A stretch of DNA of 64,000 nucleotides from Rhizobium sp. L43 (GCF_002531725.1 NZ_NWSQ01000028.1:1-64000), one strand, 5' to 3'. Positions 1-8,094 are shown, counted from the stretch's first letter. Notes: generated by a model not told the origin, from the sequence alone. Made by a program: numbers and translations.

Positions 1-317
1 CAGAGATTGGTCTTGCGGGAAAGGCAGGAATAACATTCGCGGCATTCCGGGGTGTAGAGCGGAATGACGTGGTCGCCCTTCTTGACCGAGGTGACGCCGG
101 GACCGACATCGACGACGATGCCGGCGCCCTCATGGCCGAGAATGGCGGGAAACAGGCCCTCGGGATCGGCGCCCGACAGGGTGAAATCATCGGTGTGGCA
201 AATGCCCGTCGCCTTGACCTCGACCAGCACCTCGCCGGCCTTCGGTCCCTCCAGCTGCACGGTCATCACCTCAAGCGGTTTGCCTGCCTGAACGGCAACG
301 GCGGCGCGAACGTCCAT
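1..317 (-). CDS. adhC: S-(hydroxymethyl)glutathione dehydrogenase (class III alcohol dehydrogenase), N-terminal part
   Basis: Only the first ~105 residues are in the window; the gene continues past base 1. The visible protein starts MDVRAAVAVQAGKPLEV, followed by VKATGICHTDDFTLSG (catalytic-zinc Cys), LGHEGAGIV (catalytic His/Glu) and PECRECYSC (structural-zinc cysteines), the typical class III ADH order. The family oxidises S-hydroxymethylglutathione, formed from formaldehyde and glutathione, to S-formylglutathione in the cytoplasm; it also reduces S-nitrosoglutathione. The ATG is preceded by GGAAA. A pair of TetR-type palindromes lies 240 bp upstream, and Gfa, which acts one step earlier in the same pathway, is encoded at 4949. 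Identity is secure; the remainder of the gene is unseen. Confidence 0.93.
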   Translation of the reverse strand, partial: MDVRAAVAVQAGKPLEVMTVQLEGPKAGEVLVEVKATGICHTDDFTLSGADPEGLFPAILGHEGAGIVVDVGPGVTSVKKGDHVIPLYTPECRECYSCLSRKTNL

Positions 318-653
318 GGGGTTTCCTTTCGATTGTTACCAAATTTGCCGCGGCGCGGCCGTGACACGCGAGTGTCAGATTGCGGAAGAATGAGGTGTGT
401 TTTGATCGGCTGTTGGCGCCGAGGAGACGGTCGAGCTTCGCCGCGCGGGCTCACTGCAAACGAGCGACATTGCAAGCGAACGCATTTATAGATCCTCCCA
501 ATGCGCGCTTACGGCGGCTTTATTCCTGCCTTCCAAGCGCGCCATCTTTCGTTAACATACCATTTCGTATTTGCATACCGAAAAGTATCCGAAAGCCGAA
601 AACCAACTCGGGTGCCCATCCCAGGCCGGACGGCATAAAGGTTGCCCATACGG
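318..653. other. Intergenic region upstream of adhC
   Basis: No convincing gene is seen here; the open frames lack a ribosome site and rhizobial codon use. It holds the tandem palindromes at 557-588 and presumably the adhC promoter and leader. The right end is bounded by the terminator of the yceI transcript. Confidence 0.6.
557..588. promoter_or_regulatory. Tandem TetR-type operators upstream of adhC
   Basis: Two palindromes with the form ATAC-N6-GTAT lie at 557-570 (ATACCATTTCGTAT) and 575-588 (ATACCGAAAAGTAT), with 18 bp between equivalent positions. The same two-site arrangement occurs at 2373-2404 and 3680-3711 around the tetR gene, so I infer these are binding sites for that TetR protein acting on adhC. 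Confidence 0.6.
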
Positions 654-683
654 AAAAATACCGTCGCTTTGCGGCGACGGTAT
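654..683 (-). terminator. Rho-independent terminator of the membrane protein-yceI operon
   Basis: A perfect 10-bp inverted repeat (arms 658-667 and 674-683, 6-nt loop) is followed on the minus strand by a run of five T. It lies 40 bp beyond the yceI stop codon, as expected for an intrinsic terminator. Confidence 0.85.
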
Positions 684-722
684 CCTTTCGGGAAGTGACC
701 CTACGGTCCGGATGGCGTTTGA

Positions 723-1307
723 TCAGCCTTGGTGCTCGCGGCCTTCAACCTGAATCACGAGATCGACCTCATCACCGATCATTCCGAGCGCTGCCTTCAT
801 GCCGAAATCGCTCCGCTTCACCTTGGTTGTCGCGCTGAAGCCGACAACGTGGCTTTTGTCCCACGGGTTCTGGCCTTCCTTATTGAACTTGACATCCAGC
901 GCAGCGGACTTGGTGACGCCCGCAATGGTTAGGTCGCCAATAATTTGTCCCGTGGTGTCGGAGGTTTTCTTGAATTCCTTGCCAACGAAGGTGATTTCCG
1001 GAAATTCCGTCGCATTGAACCAATCGGCGCCCTGGATGTCGCCGTCGCGCTGCTTGTTGTTCGTCGAGATCGAACCGACCGCGACTTTGACATCAAGGCT
1101 GCTTCCCTCGGGCTTCGTGGCATCGAATTCGAAAGCGCCTGAGAATTCCTGCGCCACGCCAATCACTTTCGAGAAGCCCAGGTGGTCGATGTAAAACGCG
1201 ATTCCTGAATGGACCGGGTCGATGTCGAATTTGGTGGCCCAGGCGGGCGACACCGTTCCGGCGAGCGACGCCACCGAAAGCAACAATGCTGCAAATCTGT
1301 GTTTCAT
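723..1307 (-). CDS. YceI family periplasmic protein
   Basis: A 194-residue protein with an N-terminal signal peptide (MKHRFAALLLSVASLAG..., probable cleavage after SPAWA). The mature part has YceI/lipocalin-like features: KFDIDPVHSGIAFYIDHLGF at the start, then SLDVKVAVGSISTNN, FPEITFVGKEF, GDLTIAGVTKSAALDV and VGFSATTKVKRSDFGM. YceI proteins bind polyisoprenoid-type lipids in the periplasm; the exact role is unknown. AGGAGG lies 9 bp before this ATG; an in-frame ATG at 1313 is only 3 bp from it, so 1307 is preferred. The gene starts about 20 bp after the membrane protein gene at 1327 and ends in a clear terminator, so the two form an operon, probably under the TetR-type operators at 2373. 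Confidence 0.9.
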   Translation of the reverse strand: MKHRFAALLLSVASLAGTVSPAWATKFDIDPVHSGIAFYIDHLGFSKVIGVAQEFSGAFEFDATKPEGSSLDVKVAVGSISTNNKQRDGDIQGADWFNATEFPEITFVGKEFKKTSDTTGQIIGDLTIAGVTKSAALDVKFNKEGQNPWDKSHVVGFSATTKVKRSDFGMKAALGMIGDEVDLVIQVEGREHQG

Positions 1308-1326
1308 TTTCATTCTCCTCCTCAAG

Positions 1327-2181
1327 TTAAGCTGGAAAACTCGATCCATAGTCCAGGAACGCGACAGCGACCGCCAATGCGGCCGGAAGCAAGGCGAGGG
1401 ACACATGGACGAAAAGACGCGGAAACGGCCGAGATACGGTAAGCATCCGGCAGACACGCTCCGAGAACATCGGCAGCACGACGCAGAGGGCGAGGATCGC
1501 AATGGCGATGGGATCGGCTTTGCGGGTGATCAATACCACCGTGTAAGCGACGGAAATCAATCCACCCAATGCTCCGGTCGCTGAAGCACCGCCGAAGCGG
1601 AAAACGGGGTTGACGACGTGCACGAGGAGAATGCCAAAGCAGCCCGCTGCGAGAATGAGACAGAGTTGAAATGAGGAGGACGACGCACCCAGAAGAGTTA
1701 TCGGCGCGAAGCCGAGCGCGAGCACGGCAACGACGCCGCCCCGCTTCACATCATCTTCCGGGCCAGCCGTCGCCCCGGGCAAGATGAGCCACATTAAAAC
1801 CACGCCCGCTGCCGCCGCAGCCACCACTTCCCAAGACGCCACCCCCAAACGGGGCAGGCCAATATAAACAGCGGCCGCTGCCGGCAGAAAAAGGGAAACA
1901 ACTCGAACCGCGGGTTGGGCAGCGATCTCGACCGCGAAGCCGACTATCGTCCCGAGAACAATCACGTAGAACACCTTGTTGACCGCCCCGACGGGCGGAA
2001 AAGCCGGCACTTTGTTGTAGACGAGCCAATAGGCTGCCAGCAATGCAGCGGGCATTAAAAGGTCGGTAAGGCGCATCAGGCCGTGCCAGCGCAGCAGACC
2101 CGACGCAAAAATGCCGACGAGCACCATGGCGAGCAGCGACGCGGCCAGCGCCTCCTGCGGGGAGTTGCCAAATCCAAGCAT
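1327..2181 (-). CDS. Polytopic membrane protein of unknown function
   Basis: A 284-residue protein made almost entirely of hydrophobic segments, about eight to nine predicted transmembrane helices (for example around residues 8-30, 37-52, 67-86, 90-106, 114-133, 148-166, 168-190, 197-215, 219-237 and 255-275). I recognise no family. Its start has only a weak ribosome site (GGAAAA), so a shorter form is possible. It is followed closely by yceI in the same direction. A pair of TetR-type palindromes lies about 190 bp upstream. The context therefore ties it to the aldehyde-response cluster, but any transport or enzymatic function would be a guess. Confidence 0.75.
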   Translation of the reverse strand: MLGFGNSPQEALAASLLAMVLVGIFASGLLRWHGLMRLTDLLMPAALLAAYWLVYNKVPAFPPVGAVNKVFYVIVLGTIVGFAVEIAAQPAVRVVSLFLPAAAAVYIGLPRLGVASWEVVAAAAAGVVLMWLILPGATAGPEDDVKRGGVVAVLALGFAPITLLGASSSSFQLCLILAAGCFGILLVHVVNPVFRFGGASATGALGGLISVAYTVVLITRKADPIAIAILALCVVLPMFSERVCRMLTVSRPFPRLFVHVSLALLPAALAVAVAFLDYGSSFPA

Positions 2182-2585
2182 GCGAAATTTTCCGAATTGC
2201 GAGATGTATATCCTGCAGCGCCAGCCCGCTAATACGGGACACGCGCACCAAGAAAACCGGGCCCTAGCCTTCGGCTTGCGTGCGTCGACAGCTCACTGTC
2301 AATCGCCTTTGCTCATAATCCCCCCTTAGCCCGCATATTCCTCAACAGCGGTCGCCGCAGTCTTCAACTTAAATACCAAATGGTTTTTACATACCAGTCG
2401 GACTTTGAATGAAACCTAGTCTTTGAATTTTCAGATGTCAAGCTCGCTATAGACGCAAAAGCGGGTGGTTTGTCCCCGCTGCGTGGCAGCTTCCGATGAT
2501 CGATAGAATGTTTCGAGGTTGAGTGCGCGTGCGACGCCGAAAGTCAGAGCCGCGCGTTTCTCATGTCGACGGCAGATGGTCTCTG
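2182..2585. other. Intergenic region between the membrane protein gene and tetR
   Basis: About 400 bp without a credible gene. It holds the operator pair at 2373-2404 and presumably the leftward promoter of the membrane protein-yceI operon. Nothing else is recognised. Confidence 0.55.
2373..2404. promoter_or_regulatory. Tandem TetR-type operators upstream of the membrane protein-yceI operon
   Basis: ATACCAAATGGTTT (2373-2386) and ATACCAGTCGGACT (2391-2404) match the ATACC-N4-GGTAT consensus on the left half and partly on the right half. They keep the same 18-bp pitch as the pairs at 557 and 3680. They are less perfect than the adhC pair and may be lower-affinity sites. Confidence 0.5.
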
Positions 2586-3203
2586 TCAGGCTTTTGCCAG
2601 GACGCCGGGCGTGGTTGCCCGCGACGACCGGTACATGTCTCGTAAGACGACCCGGACCATGTCCCCAGGCGCTCCGTCCTTGAGGAAGCTCGAAATACCG
2701 CCATAGGTGAGCTCGAGAACGATACCGCCGATATAGAATGGGCTCGCAGGGGATTGCACGACGAGATCCAACTTGTCGATAAGGATCTTACCTACGCCCT
2801 CCCACTGATCCCGGAAAAGTTTGATGTGACGATCTCCCAACGTATGATCATGCTGTGCCATGCGCAGCAGCTCGATCGCCAACATTCCCCACTTGCGGTC
2901 ATCTCCACGGTTGTTCGCCCACGTTGCGAGAATGTCGATGAGGTCCATCGGGTCATCGCATTTCCCGAGAATTTCCGTCAGCTGGACCACGTCGCCACCG
3001 GCATTGCCGGCGAGGAGCTGGAGGAAGATGTCTTCCTTATTGGCAAAGTTCGAATAGAACGCCCCTTTCGAATAACCGGCCTCCTCGGCGATCCGTTCAA
3101 TCGAAGCCCCAGCGTAACCGTAGCGTGCCATGACTTCATAAGCGGACGCTAGAAGCTTCTCTTTCGTTCGAGCCTGACTTTGCTCACGTGTCAGTCGTGC
3201 CAT
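2586..3203 (-). CDS. TetR/AcrR family transcriptional regulator
   Basis: A 205-residue protein with an N-terminal TetR DNA-binding domain (residues ~1-60: TKEKLLASAYEVMARYGYAG, then SIERIAEEAGYSKGAFYSNF, the helix-turn-helix, then NKEDIF). The C-terminal ligand domain is not diagnostic. The ATG at 3203 is chosen because GGGA lies 7 bp upstream; a TTG at 3209 would sit on top of it. The gene follows doxX by 56 bp in the same direction, so doxX-tetR is probably one transcript. The promoter region at 3680 carries the same tandem palindromes found before adhC and the membrane protein gene. The likely role is an autoregulated repressor of the cluster, released by an aldehyde or its glutathione adduct; this is inference. 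Confidence 0.9.
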   Translation of the reverse strand: MARLTREQSQARTKEKLLASAYEVMARYGYAGASIERIAEEAGYSKGAFYSNFANKEDIFLQLLAGNAGGDVVQLTEILGKCDDPMDLIDILATWANNRGDDRKWGMLAIELLRMAQHDHTLGDRHIKLFRDQWEGVGKILIDKLDLVVQSPASPFYIGGIVLELTYGGISSFLKDGAPGDMVRVVLRDMYRSSRATTPGVLAKA

Positions 3204-3259
3204 TCGCAATTCCCGTTCTCGCGTATCCAGACACCGAGGCGTACCTCAAAATGCAGCGA

Positions 3260-3610
3260 TCATACAAGAGCCGTTAACAGACAAATGAGTGCCCAGAAGA
3301 TCGGATACTCCGGCCCCATCTTCTGCCAGCGCCAGTTCATGCCGTTGATCTTCACGACCGCGTATCCGGCTCCGAGCAGCACCAAAGCACCGAAAACAGC
3401 TGCAACCCTGGGATAAACAGAAAGAATCAATCCCGCCGCCGCGCATGCCTCCGCAACGATGGTAACGCCAACGAAAAGCTTGCCAGGTTTGAAACCTGCC
3501 GCTTCGAATGTTCCTCCGGCTTTCTCATGGTGCAGGCCCTTGCCGATGAGATGTGGAATGAACCAGACGCCGCAGAGAATGCGGAGCCAGTCAACCAAAA
3601 CGAAATCCAT
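3260..3610 (-). CDS. DoxX family membrane protein
   Basis: A 116-residue protein with four hydrophobic segments and the DoxX layout: LRILCGVWFIPHLIGKGLH at residues 9-27, GGTFEAAGFKPGKLF, VGVTIVAEACAAAGLIL at 48-64 and VAAVFGALVLLGAGYAV at 69-85. DoxX proteins are small inner-membrane proteins linked in some bacteria to thiol and oxidative stress, but their biochemistry is poorly defined. GGAGG lies before the ATG. It is divergent from the alcohol dehydrogenase-gfa pair across the operator region 3680-3711 and is followed by tetR in the same direction, so it is probably induced with the aldehyde genes. Confidence 0.85.
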   Translation of the reverse strand: MDFVLVDWLRILCGVWFIPHLIGKGLHHEKAGGTFEAAGFKPGKLFVGVTIVAEACAAAGLILSVYPRVAAVFGALVLLGAGYAVVKINGMNWRWQKMGPEYPIFWALICLLTALV

Positions 3611-3679
3611 TTTTCCTCCTTGACGCCGGCCGCCGCCGGGTCGGCGAGGATAGTTGCCATTCCCCGCTTGCCTTTTCAG

Positions 3680-3711
3680 ATACTAAACGGTATTCACAAT
3701 CCAATTGGAAT
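3680..3711. promoter_or_regulatory. Tandem TetR-type operators in the divergent doxX / alcohol dehydrogenase promoter
   Basis: ATACTAAACGGTAT (3680-3693) is followed with an 18-bp pitch by AATCCAATTGGAAT (3698-3711), whose core TCCAATTGGA is a perfect palindrome. The pair lies between two divergent starts (3610 and 3751), so one site could control both doxX-tetR and the alcohol dehydrogenase-gfa operon. Confidence 0.6.
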
Positions 3712-3750
3712 GTCAATGCGACGCAATTTTTGAGTTTGGGAGGAATACCG

Positions 3751-4857
3751 ATGGAACTGATGCGTGCCGCCCGGCTTCATGCCGTGGGTCAGCCGATGAG
3801 CATCGACGAGGTCGAGCGTCCGAAGGCCACCGGCAGTGACGTGATCGTGCGCGTGAGAGCCTGCGGAATGGTTCCGAATCTCGCGAACGTTCTGGCCAAT
3901 TGGGAGACTTGGTATCCGCAGATGCCGCTACCGCCGCGGCCGGCGATTCACGGCCTCGATCCGAGTGGCGTGGTCCACGAGGTGGGTCCTCAGGTTGTCG
4001 GCCTTAAGCCAGGCGACAGGGTTTATGTGAATCCCGGACGTTTCTGCGGCACATGCCATCATTGTTCTTCAGGCAAGCCGCAGGCCTGCGAATATTGGAC
4101 GCTTGGCGGGTACTTCGGCTACAATCAAAAAAGCATGGAAATGTTCGCCCGCTATCCTTACGGCGGGTTCGGCGAATTCATGCTCGCCCCGCAGGCGCAG
4201 GTCATCAAAATCCCCGACAACATGACGTTCGTCCAGGGTTCCCGTATGGGTTATCTCGGCACCTCCTACGCCGCCCTTAAGAAATGCGGTCCGCTGATGG
4301 GCAAGACTTTGATCATCAACGGCGCCACCGGAACGCTCGGCTTGGGTGCGACGCTGTTCGCGTTGGCGATGGGTGTTGCGAAGATTTATGCCGTGGCCAG
4401 GGGCGAGGGGCTTCTTGAACGGCTGAAAGCGATCGCGCCGGACCGGATCGTCACCTTTTCGAACGTGAAGGGATCCTCAGGAGCCTTCGTCAAGGCGCAG
4501 ACCAACGGGAGCGGGGCGGACCTGATGCTCGATACGCTCGGCGCCAAGGCGCCGCTCGACTCCATGCTGGACGCCATGGGTGGCGTCAAACGGGGAGGCC
4601 GCATCGTCAACATCGGCGGCACGTCTGGGGCTTTGCCTGTCGACGTCAAATGGTGGATGGACGAGCAGATGGAACTGATCGGCTCGGTATGGTTCACGGC
4701 CGCAGAAGGGATGGAGATTGCAGCGATGGTCGAAGCAGGGATCATCGATATGTCGGTCATGTCGCCGATGGTGTCGCCGCTGGAGAAGATCAATGACGCC
4801 ATTTCCGGAGTCGGAAAGGACGAAGGTGGCTTCATCTACTACGCTGTCGAACTGTAG
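3751..4857 (+). CDS. Zinc-dependent alcohol dehydrogenase family protein
   Basis: A 368-residue medium-chain dehydrogenase/reductase. Cys38 and His67 sit where catalytic zinc ligands are expected. Cys99, Cys102, Cys105 and Cys113 (FCGTCHHCSSGKPQAC) form the structural-zinc loop. NGATGTLGLGATLFALAMG is the nucleotide-binding turn. The usual GHE after the catalytic Cys is replaced by IHGLD, so it differs from classic ADHs. The ATG at 3751 is preceded by GGGAGGA; a TTG at 3730 lies before that site and is rejected. It is followed by gfa 91 bp downstream and preceded by the operator pair at 3680. It probably oxidises an aldehyde- or alcohol-derived substrate in the TetR-controlled detoxification set; the true substrate is unknown. 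Confidence 0.85.
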   Translation: MELMRAARLHAVGQPMSIDEVERPKATGSDVIVRVRACGMVPNLANVLANWETWYPQMPLPPRPAIHGLDPSGVVHEVGPQVVGLKPGDRVYVNPGRFCGTCHHCSSGKPQACEYWTLGGYFGYNQKSMEMFARYPYGGFGEFMLAPQAQVIKIPDNMTFVQGSRMGYLGTSYAALKKCGPLMGKTLIINGATGTLGLGATLFALAMGVAKIYAVARGEGLLERLKAIAPDRIVTFSNVKGSSGAFVKAQTNGSGADLMLDTLGAKAPLDSMLDAMGGVKRGGRIVNIGGTSGALPVDVKWWMDEQMELIGSVWFTAAEGMEIAAMVEAGIIDMSVMSPMVSPLEKINDAISGVGKDEGGFIYYAVEL

Positions 4858-4948
4858 CGGAGTTCCAATGGAGCGGCCTAGTTGCTGATCGGCCGCCTGC
4901 CGTTCTGAAAGCCGGGCGCGGTGTCCGGCCAAATAGGAGGAAGAAGCA

Positions 4949-5521
4949 ATGGCAAGTGTCTGCATACATCCCTATGTCGATGGGGGATTGAAGAAGGGCG
5001 GCGGCCTGTTCGCCGGAGGCACTCTCATATGCGAGTGCACGACCAAGCCGGTTAAGGTGAAGATTAAGGGCGATATCGCCCATAATCATGCCTGTGGCTG
5101 CACCAAGTGCTGGAAACCAGTAGGCGCAAACTTCTCGATTGTTGCCGTGGCACCCACGGAAGCCGTGGAAGTCGTTGAGAACGGCGATAAGCTCACGGTC
5201 GTCGATGCAACAGCCCTCATCCAGCGACATGCCTGCAAGGAGTGCGGTGTCCATATGCATGGGCCGGTGGAGCGGGATCATCCGTTCAAGGGCTTATCCT
5301 TCGTCCATCCTGAGCGTTTCGAAGAAGAAGGATGGGCCGAACCCGGATTTGCCGCGTTCGTGTCCTCAATCATCGAGGCCGGATATGACCCTTCGAAGAT
5401 GAACGCAGTCCGCGAGCGGCTCATCGAGCTGGATCTTGCGTCTTATGACTGCCTCTCACCTGGTCTGATGGACTACATCGCCACGTGGACGGCAAAGAAA
5501 AGTGGTGTGCTGGCGGCGTAG
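4949..5521 (+). CDS. gfa: S-(hydroxymethyl)glutathione synthase (Gfa)
   Basis: A 190-residue protein of the GFA (glutathione-dependent formaldehyde-activating) family and of usual length. The zinc ligands are all visible: Cys28-x-Cys30, Cys49-x-Cys51-xx-Cys54 and Cys96-xx-Cys99. That is the CxC, CxCxxC, CxxC pattern described for Paracoccus Gfa. It promotes, or at least binds glutathione for, the condensation of formaldehyde with glutathione, the substrate-forming step for adhC at the left edge. The start has AGGAGG 8 bp upstream. It follows the alcohol dehydrogenase gene in the same direction and ends at a terminator-like hairpin (5528-5551). Whether Gfa is a true synthase or a glutathione carrier is debated. 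Confidence 0.93.
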   Translation: MASVCIHPYVDGGLKKGGGLFAGGTLICECTTKPVKVKIKGDIAHNHACGCTKCWKPVGANFSIVAVAPTEAVEVVENGDKLTVVDATALIQRHACKECGVHMHGPVERDHPFKGLSFVHPERFEEEGWAEPGFAAFVSSIIEAGYDPSKMNAVRERLIELDLASYDCLSPGLMDYIATWTAKKSGVLAA

Positions 5522-5527
5522 GCGCAA

Positions 5528-5551
5528 GGAGCCGGGCAGCGACCCGGTTCC
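5528..5551 (+). terminator. Probable terminator after gfa
   Basis: A nine-pair stem (GGAGCCGGG with CCCGGTTCC, one G-U pair) closes a 6-nt loop just after the gfa stop. It is followed by a T-rich but interrupted tract (TCTGCTTATTCGTTT), so it is a plausible but imperfect intrinsic terminator. Confidence 0.55.
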
Positions 5552-6013
5552 TCTGCTTATTCGTTTGATGTGAATGTCTGATTTCCCTTGGCTGGCGGGG
5601 CTGCTCGGAAGGTTCCATAATTCAGCTTATGCCGCTTTTGCACTATAAAGTTGCTTATATACGTTTATGCAATTTAGTGGATTCACCTCCCGGTGTTTGA
5701 AGACGCGACAAGCGGATCAGAGCTCACGCATTCGCCCGTTGGTCGTGGGGAAGGATCGCGCAGCGTAACGGTCGAAACAAAGCAGCCCACGGGTCTGATG
5801 ACCCAGGCGCCGCATCGAGCCCATGCTCACCATCCCACAGGTGCGGATGTCCGGCCCATCATTGGGCACGCTTTGTCTTACAGGGAAATCGGCAACAACA
5901 TAGCCCCGGCGAGCACGCCGTTGATGAACGAAACCGCCTTCCTATAATGCCGTTGTCTTGCCTGCGCCCCGCGGAGCGCGACAAGCCGCTTGATCCCTGC
6001 CTATAGCCTGCGA
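5552..6013. other. Non-coding or degenerate stretch
   Basis: About 460 bp with no gene I can support. The open frames on the plus strand lack ribosome sites. On the minus strand a 41-codon frame (5878-6000) ends in a hydrophobic stretch but has no usual start codon. An AT-rich patch near 5630-5680 may be promoter-like. The region could be a decayed gene. Confidence 0.4.
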
Positions 6014-6448
6014 TCAGCCAAAGAACGCACGCAGCCGAGAAAAAAAGCCGCCTGGCTTGTGGTCTGCCAACGCTCGCAAGCGGCGAGCGACCAATGCTGC
6101 GCTGACATGTTCACCAAAACGGCAGAAGCAGACAACATCATGCAGTTGGTGGTCGCTCAGTTCGAAGAACCGTTTGGCTTCGCCGTAGCTATCGTTTTCC
6201 ATTCCCGCCGCCCGCAGGACTGGATCGGCAAATGCAACAGAGATCGGACTGTCGTCGCCCCGCATCGCCATCCGCTCTGTTAGCGGCTGGTATTCGGTTT
6301 CGTGAAGCGTCCTAAGAAACTGCCTGGGACTGCGTTCGAGAATTTCAGCCCACCGTTCAAGCCGCTCGCGCCGCGTTGTTTCAAGGTGTGCATAGGTCGG
6401 GCTGACCTTTGCTATGGTTTTCAACTGCTCAAGTGCATGCTGTTCCAT
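6014..6448 (-). CDS. Hypothetical protein
   Basis: A 144-residue, mostly helical, charged protein. It starts MEQHALEQLKTIAKVSPTYA and has a middle region RLERWAEILERSPRQFLRT and a basic C-terminus ending FFSRLRAFFG. It has no signal peptide and no membrane segment, and I recognise no family. AGGAGG lies 5 bp before the ATG and codon use is normal for the replicon, so it is very likely a real gene. It stands alone, facing left, between an unexplained stretch and the keto-acid dehydrogenase operon. The function is unknown. Confidence 0.75.
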   Translation of the reverse strand: MEQHALEQLKTIAKVSPTYAHLETTRRERLERWAEILERSPRQFLRTLHETEYQPLTERMAMRGDDSPISVAFADPVLRAAGMENDSYGEAKRFFELSDHQLHDVVCFCRFGEHVSAALVARRLRALADHKPGGFFSRLRAFFG

Positions 6449-6693
6449 TTCGGCCTCCTATCTTCAGAAAATAGATGGTCCGCTCCCAATAACAGCTTCA
6501 CTCAGGAAGCAACCCGTGTCCAATCACGATTGGGAACAGCAGCGACTACTGTTCGCCTATTGCTTACCGAACAGAGATTTATGCTGCAAATCGGCCAATT
6601 GTTGCTCAACGACGGCAGAAAAGATCTCTTCAAGACATCGGCCGGCATGGAACCCAATCTTTTAGGAAATCGTAAATTCGATGGCGCCTCAAT

Positions 6694-8091
6694 CTAGACA
6701 TGCAGGGCGCTTCCCAAAGCTTTCAGGGCCGCCTCCATCACCGCTTCGCTGCGGGTCGGATGCGCATGGATGGTGCCGGCGATGTCTTCCAGACGTGCAC
6801 CCATCTCGATCGCCAGCGCAAAAGCCGCCGAGAGCTCGGAGACGCCGGCTCCCACCGCCTGCAGGCCGAGCACGAGATTGGTGTCGGCACGGGCTACGAC
6901 GCGCACGAAGCCTTCTTCGGACAACATCGTCATCGCCCGCCCGTTGGCGCTGAACGGAAACTGGCCGGTGCGAATGTCATAGCCTTGCGCCTTCGCGTCT
7001 GCCGGCGACAGGCCGGCGCTGACGATCTCCGGGTCGGTGAAGCAGATGGCGGGAATGCAGCGTTTGTCCCAGGCCCGCTTCTTGCCCGCGCTGATTTCCG
7101 CCACCATCTCGCCTTGGGCCATGGCCCGATGGGCCAGCATCGGCTCGCCGGTCACGTCGCCGATCGCATAGATGCCGCGCATCGAGGTGCGGCAACGATC
7201 ATCGATCCTCAGATAAGGGCCGGCACGATCGAGATCGAGTTCTTCGAGACCGGATCCCGCGGTCCTCGGGCGGCGGCCGACGGTGACGAGGATGCGGTCC
7301 GCCGCCAGGCTCTGCTGCCGGCCATCTGAGGTTTCGACGATCAATGCCTCGCCGTTGTCGGCAAGGCCGATCGCCTTGGCGCCGGTCAACACCCGGAGAC
7401 CGCCTTCGGTCAGCTTGCGCATGACGGGCCGCACCAACTCGGCATCATAGAGCGGCAGCACCTGCGGCGTCGCCTCGACGACCGTCACTTCAGATCCCAT
7501 TTTGGCAAAGGCGGTCCCGAGCTCCAGCCCGATATAACCGCCGCCGACCACGACGAGTTTTTTCGGCAGTTCCGTCAGCGACAGCGCCTCCGTCGAGGAA
7601 ATGACCCGGCCACCGAAAGGCAGATTGGCAAGCTCCACCGGATCGGAACCGGTGGCAATGACGACGGTTTCGGCGCGGATGATCTGCTGGCCGGTTTCCG
7701 TCTCCACCTCCACCGTCTTGCCGTCGCGGAAGTGGGCTCGGCCATGGACGATCTTGACCCGCGCCTTCTGCAGCAGCCCCGAAACACCGTTGGTCAGCCG
7801 GCCGACGATGCCGTCCTTCCAGGCAATCGTTCTGCCGAGATCGATCGAGACGCCTTCGACGCGGATGCCCATCGGGTTCTTGCCGGCAAGCATCTTTTGC
7901 GTCGCGTCGAATTCCTCGGCGGCGTGGATCAGCGCCTTGGAGGGAATGCAGCCGACCGTCAGGCAGGTGCCGCCCGGCTTGCCGGCCTCGACGATGACGG
8001 TATCGATGCCGAGCTGTCCGGCGCGGATGGCGCAGACATAACCGCCCGGGCCGGCGCCGATGACGAGGAGCTTGCAGACAATCTCTTTCAT
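6694..8091 (-). CDS. lpd: Dihydrolipoyl dehydrogenase (E3) of the branched-chain 2-keto acid dehydrogenase complex
   Basis: A 465-residue FAD flavoprotein of normal E3 length. GAGPGG (residues 12-17) binds FAD and GGTCLTVGCIPSK carries the redox disulfide Cys43/Cys48. VVVGGGYIGLELG is the NAD site and AHPTRSEAVMEA near the C-terminus gives the catalytic His/Glu of the dimer interface. E3 reoxidises the lipoyl arm of E2 with NAD. It is the last gene of a leftward operon, 3 bp after the E2 gene, so it most likely serves the branched-chain complex rather than pyruvate dehydrogenase. Confidence 0.95.
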   Translation of the reverse strand: MKEIVCKLLVIGAGPGGYVCAIRAGQLGIDTVIVEAGKPGGTCLTVGCIPSKALIHAAEEFDATQKMLAGKNPMGIRVEGVSIDLGRTIAWKDGIVGRLTNGVSGLLQKARVKIVHGRAHFRDGKTVEVETETGQQIIRAETVVIATGSDPVELANLPFGGRVISSTEALSLTELPKKLVVVGGGYIGLELGTAFAKMGSEVTVVEATPQVLPLYDAELVRPVMRKLTEGGLRVLTGAKAIGLADNGEALIVETSDGRQQSLAADRILVTVGRRPRTAGSGLEELDLDRAGPYLRIDDRCRTSMRGIYAIGDVTGEPMLAHRAMAQGEMVAEISAGKKRAWDKRCIPAICFTDPEIVSAGLSPADAKAQGYDIRTGQFPFSANGRAMTMLSEEGFVRVVARADTNLVLGLQAVGAGVSELSAAFALAIEMGARLEDIAGTIHAHPTRSEAVMEAALKALGSALHV

Positions 8092-8094
8092 GGA

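Noticed and set aside
3223..3254. A further TetR-type operator pair directly upstream of tetR
   Set aside because: GTATCCAGACACCG and GTACCTCAAAATGC match the consensus poorly; autoregulation is better explained by the pair at 3680 through a doxX-tetR transcript.
5878..6000. A 41-codon minus-strand frame ending in a hydrophobic stretch (FINGVLAGAMLLPISL)
   Set aside because: It has no ATG, GTG or TTG start in frame and no ribosome site, so it cannot be supported as a gene; it is mentioned only as a possible relic.
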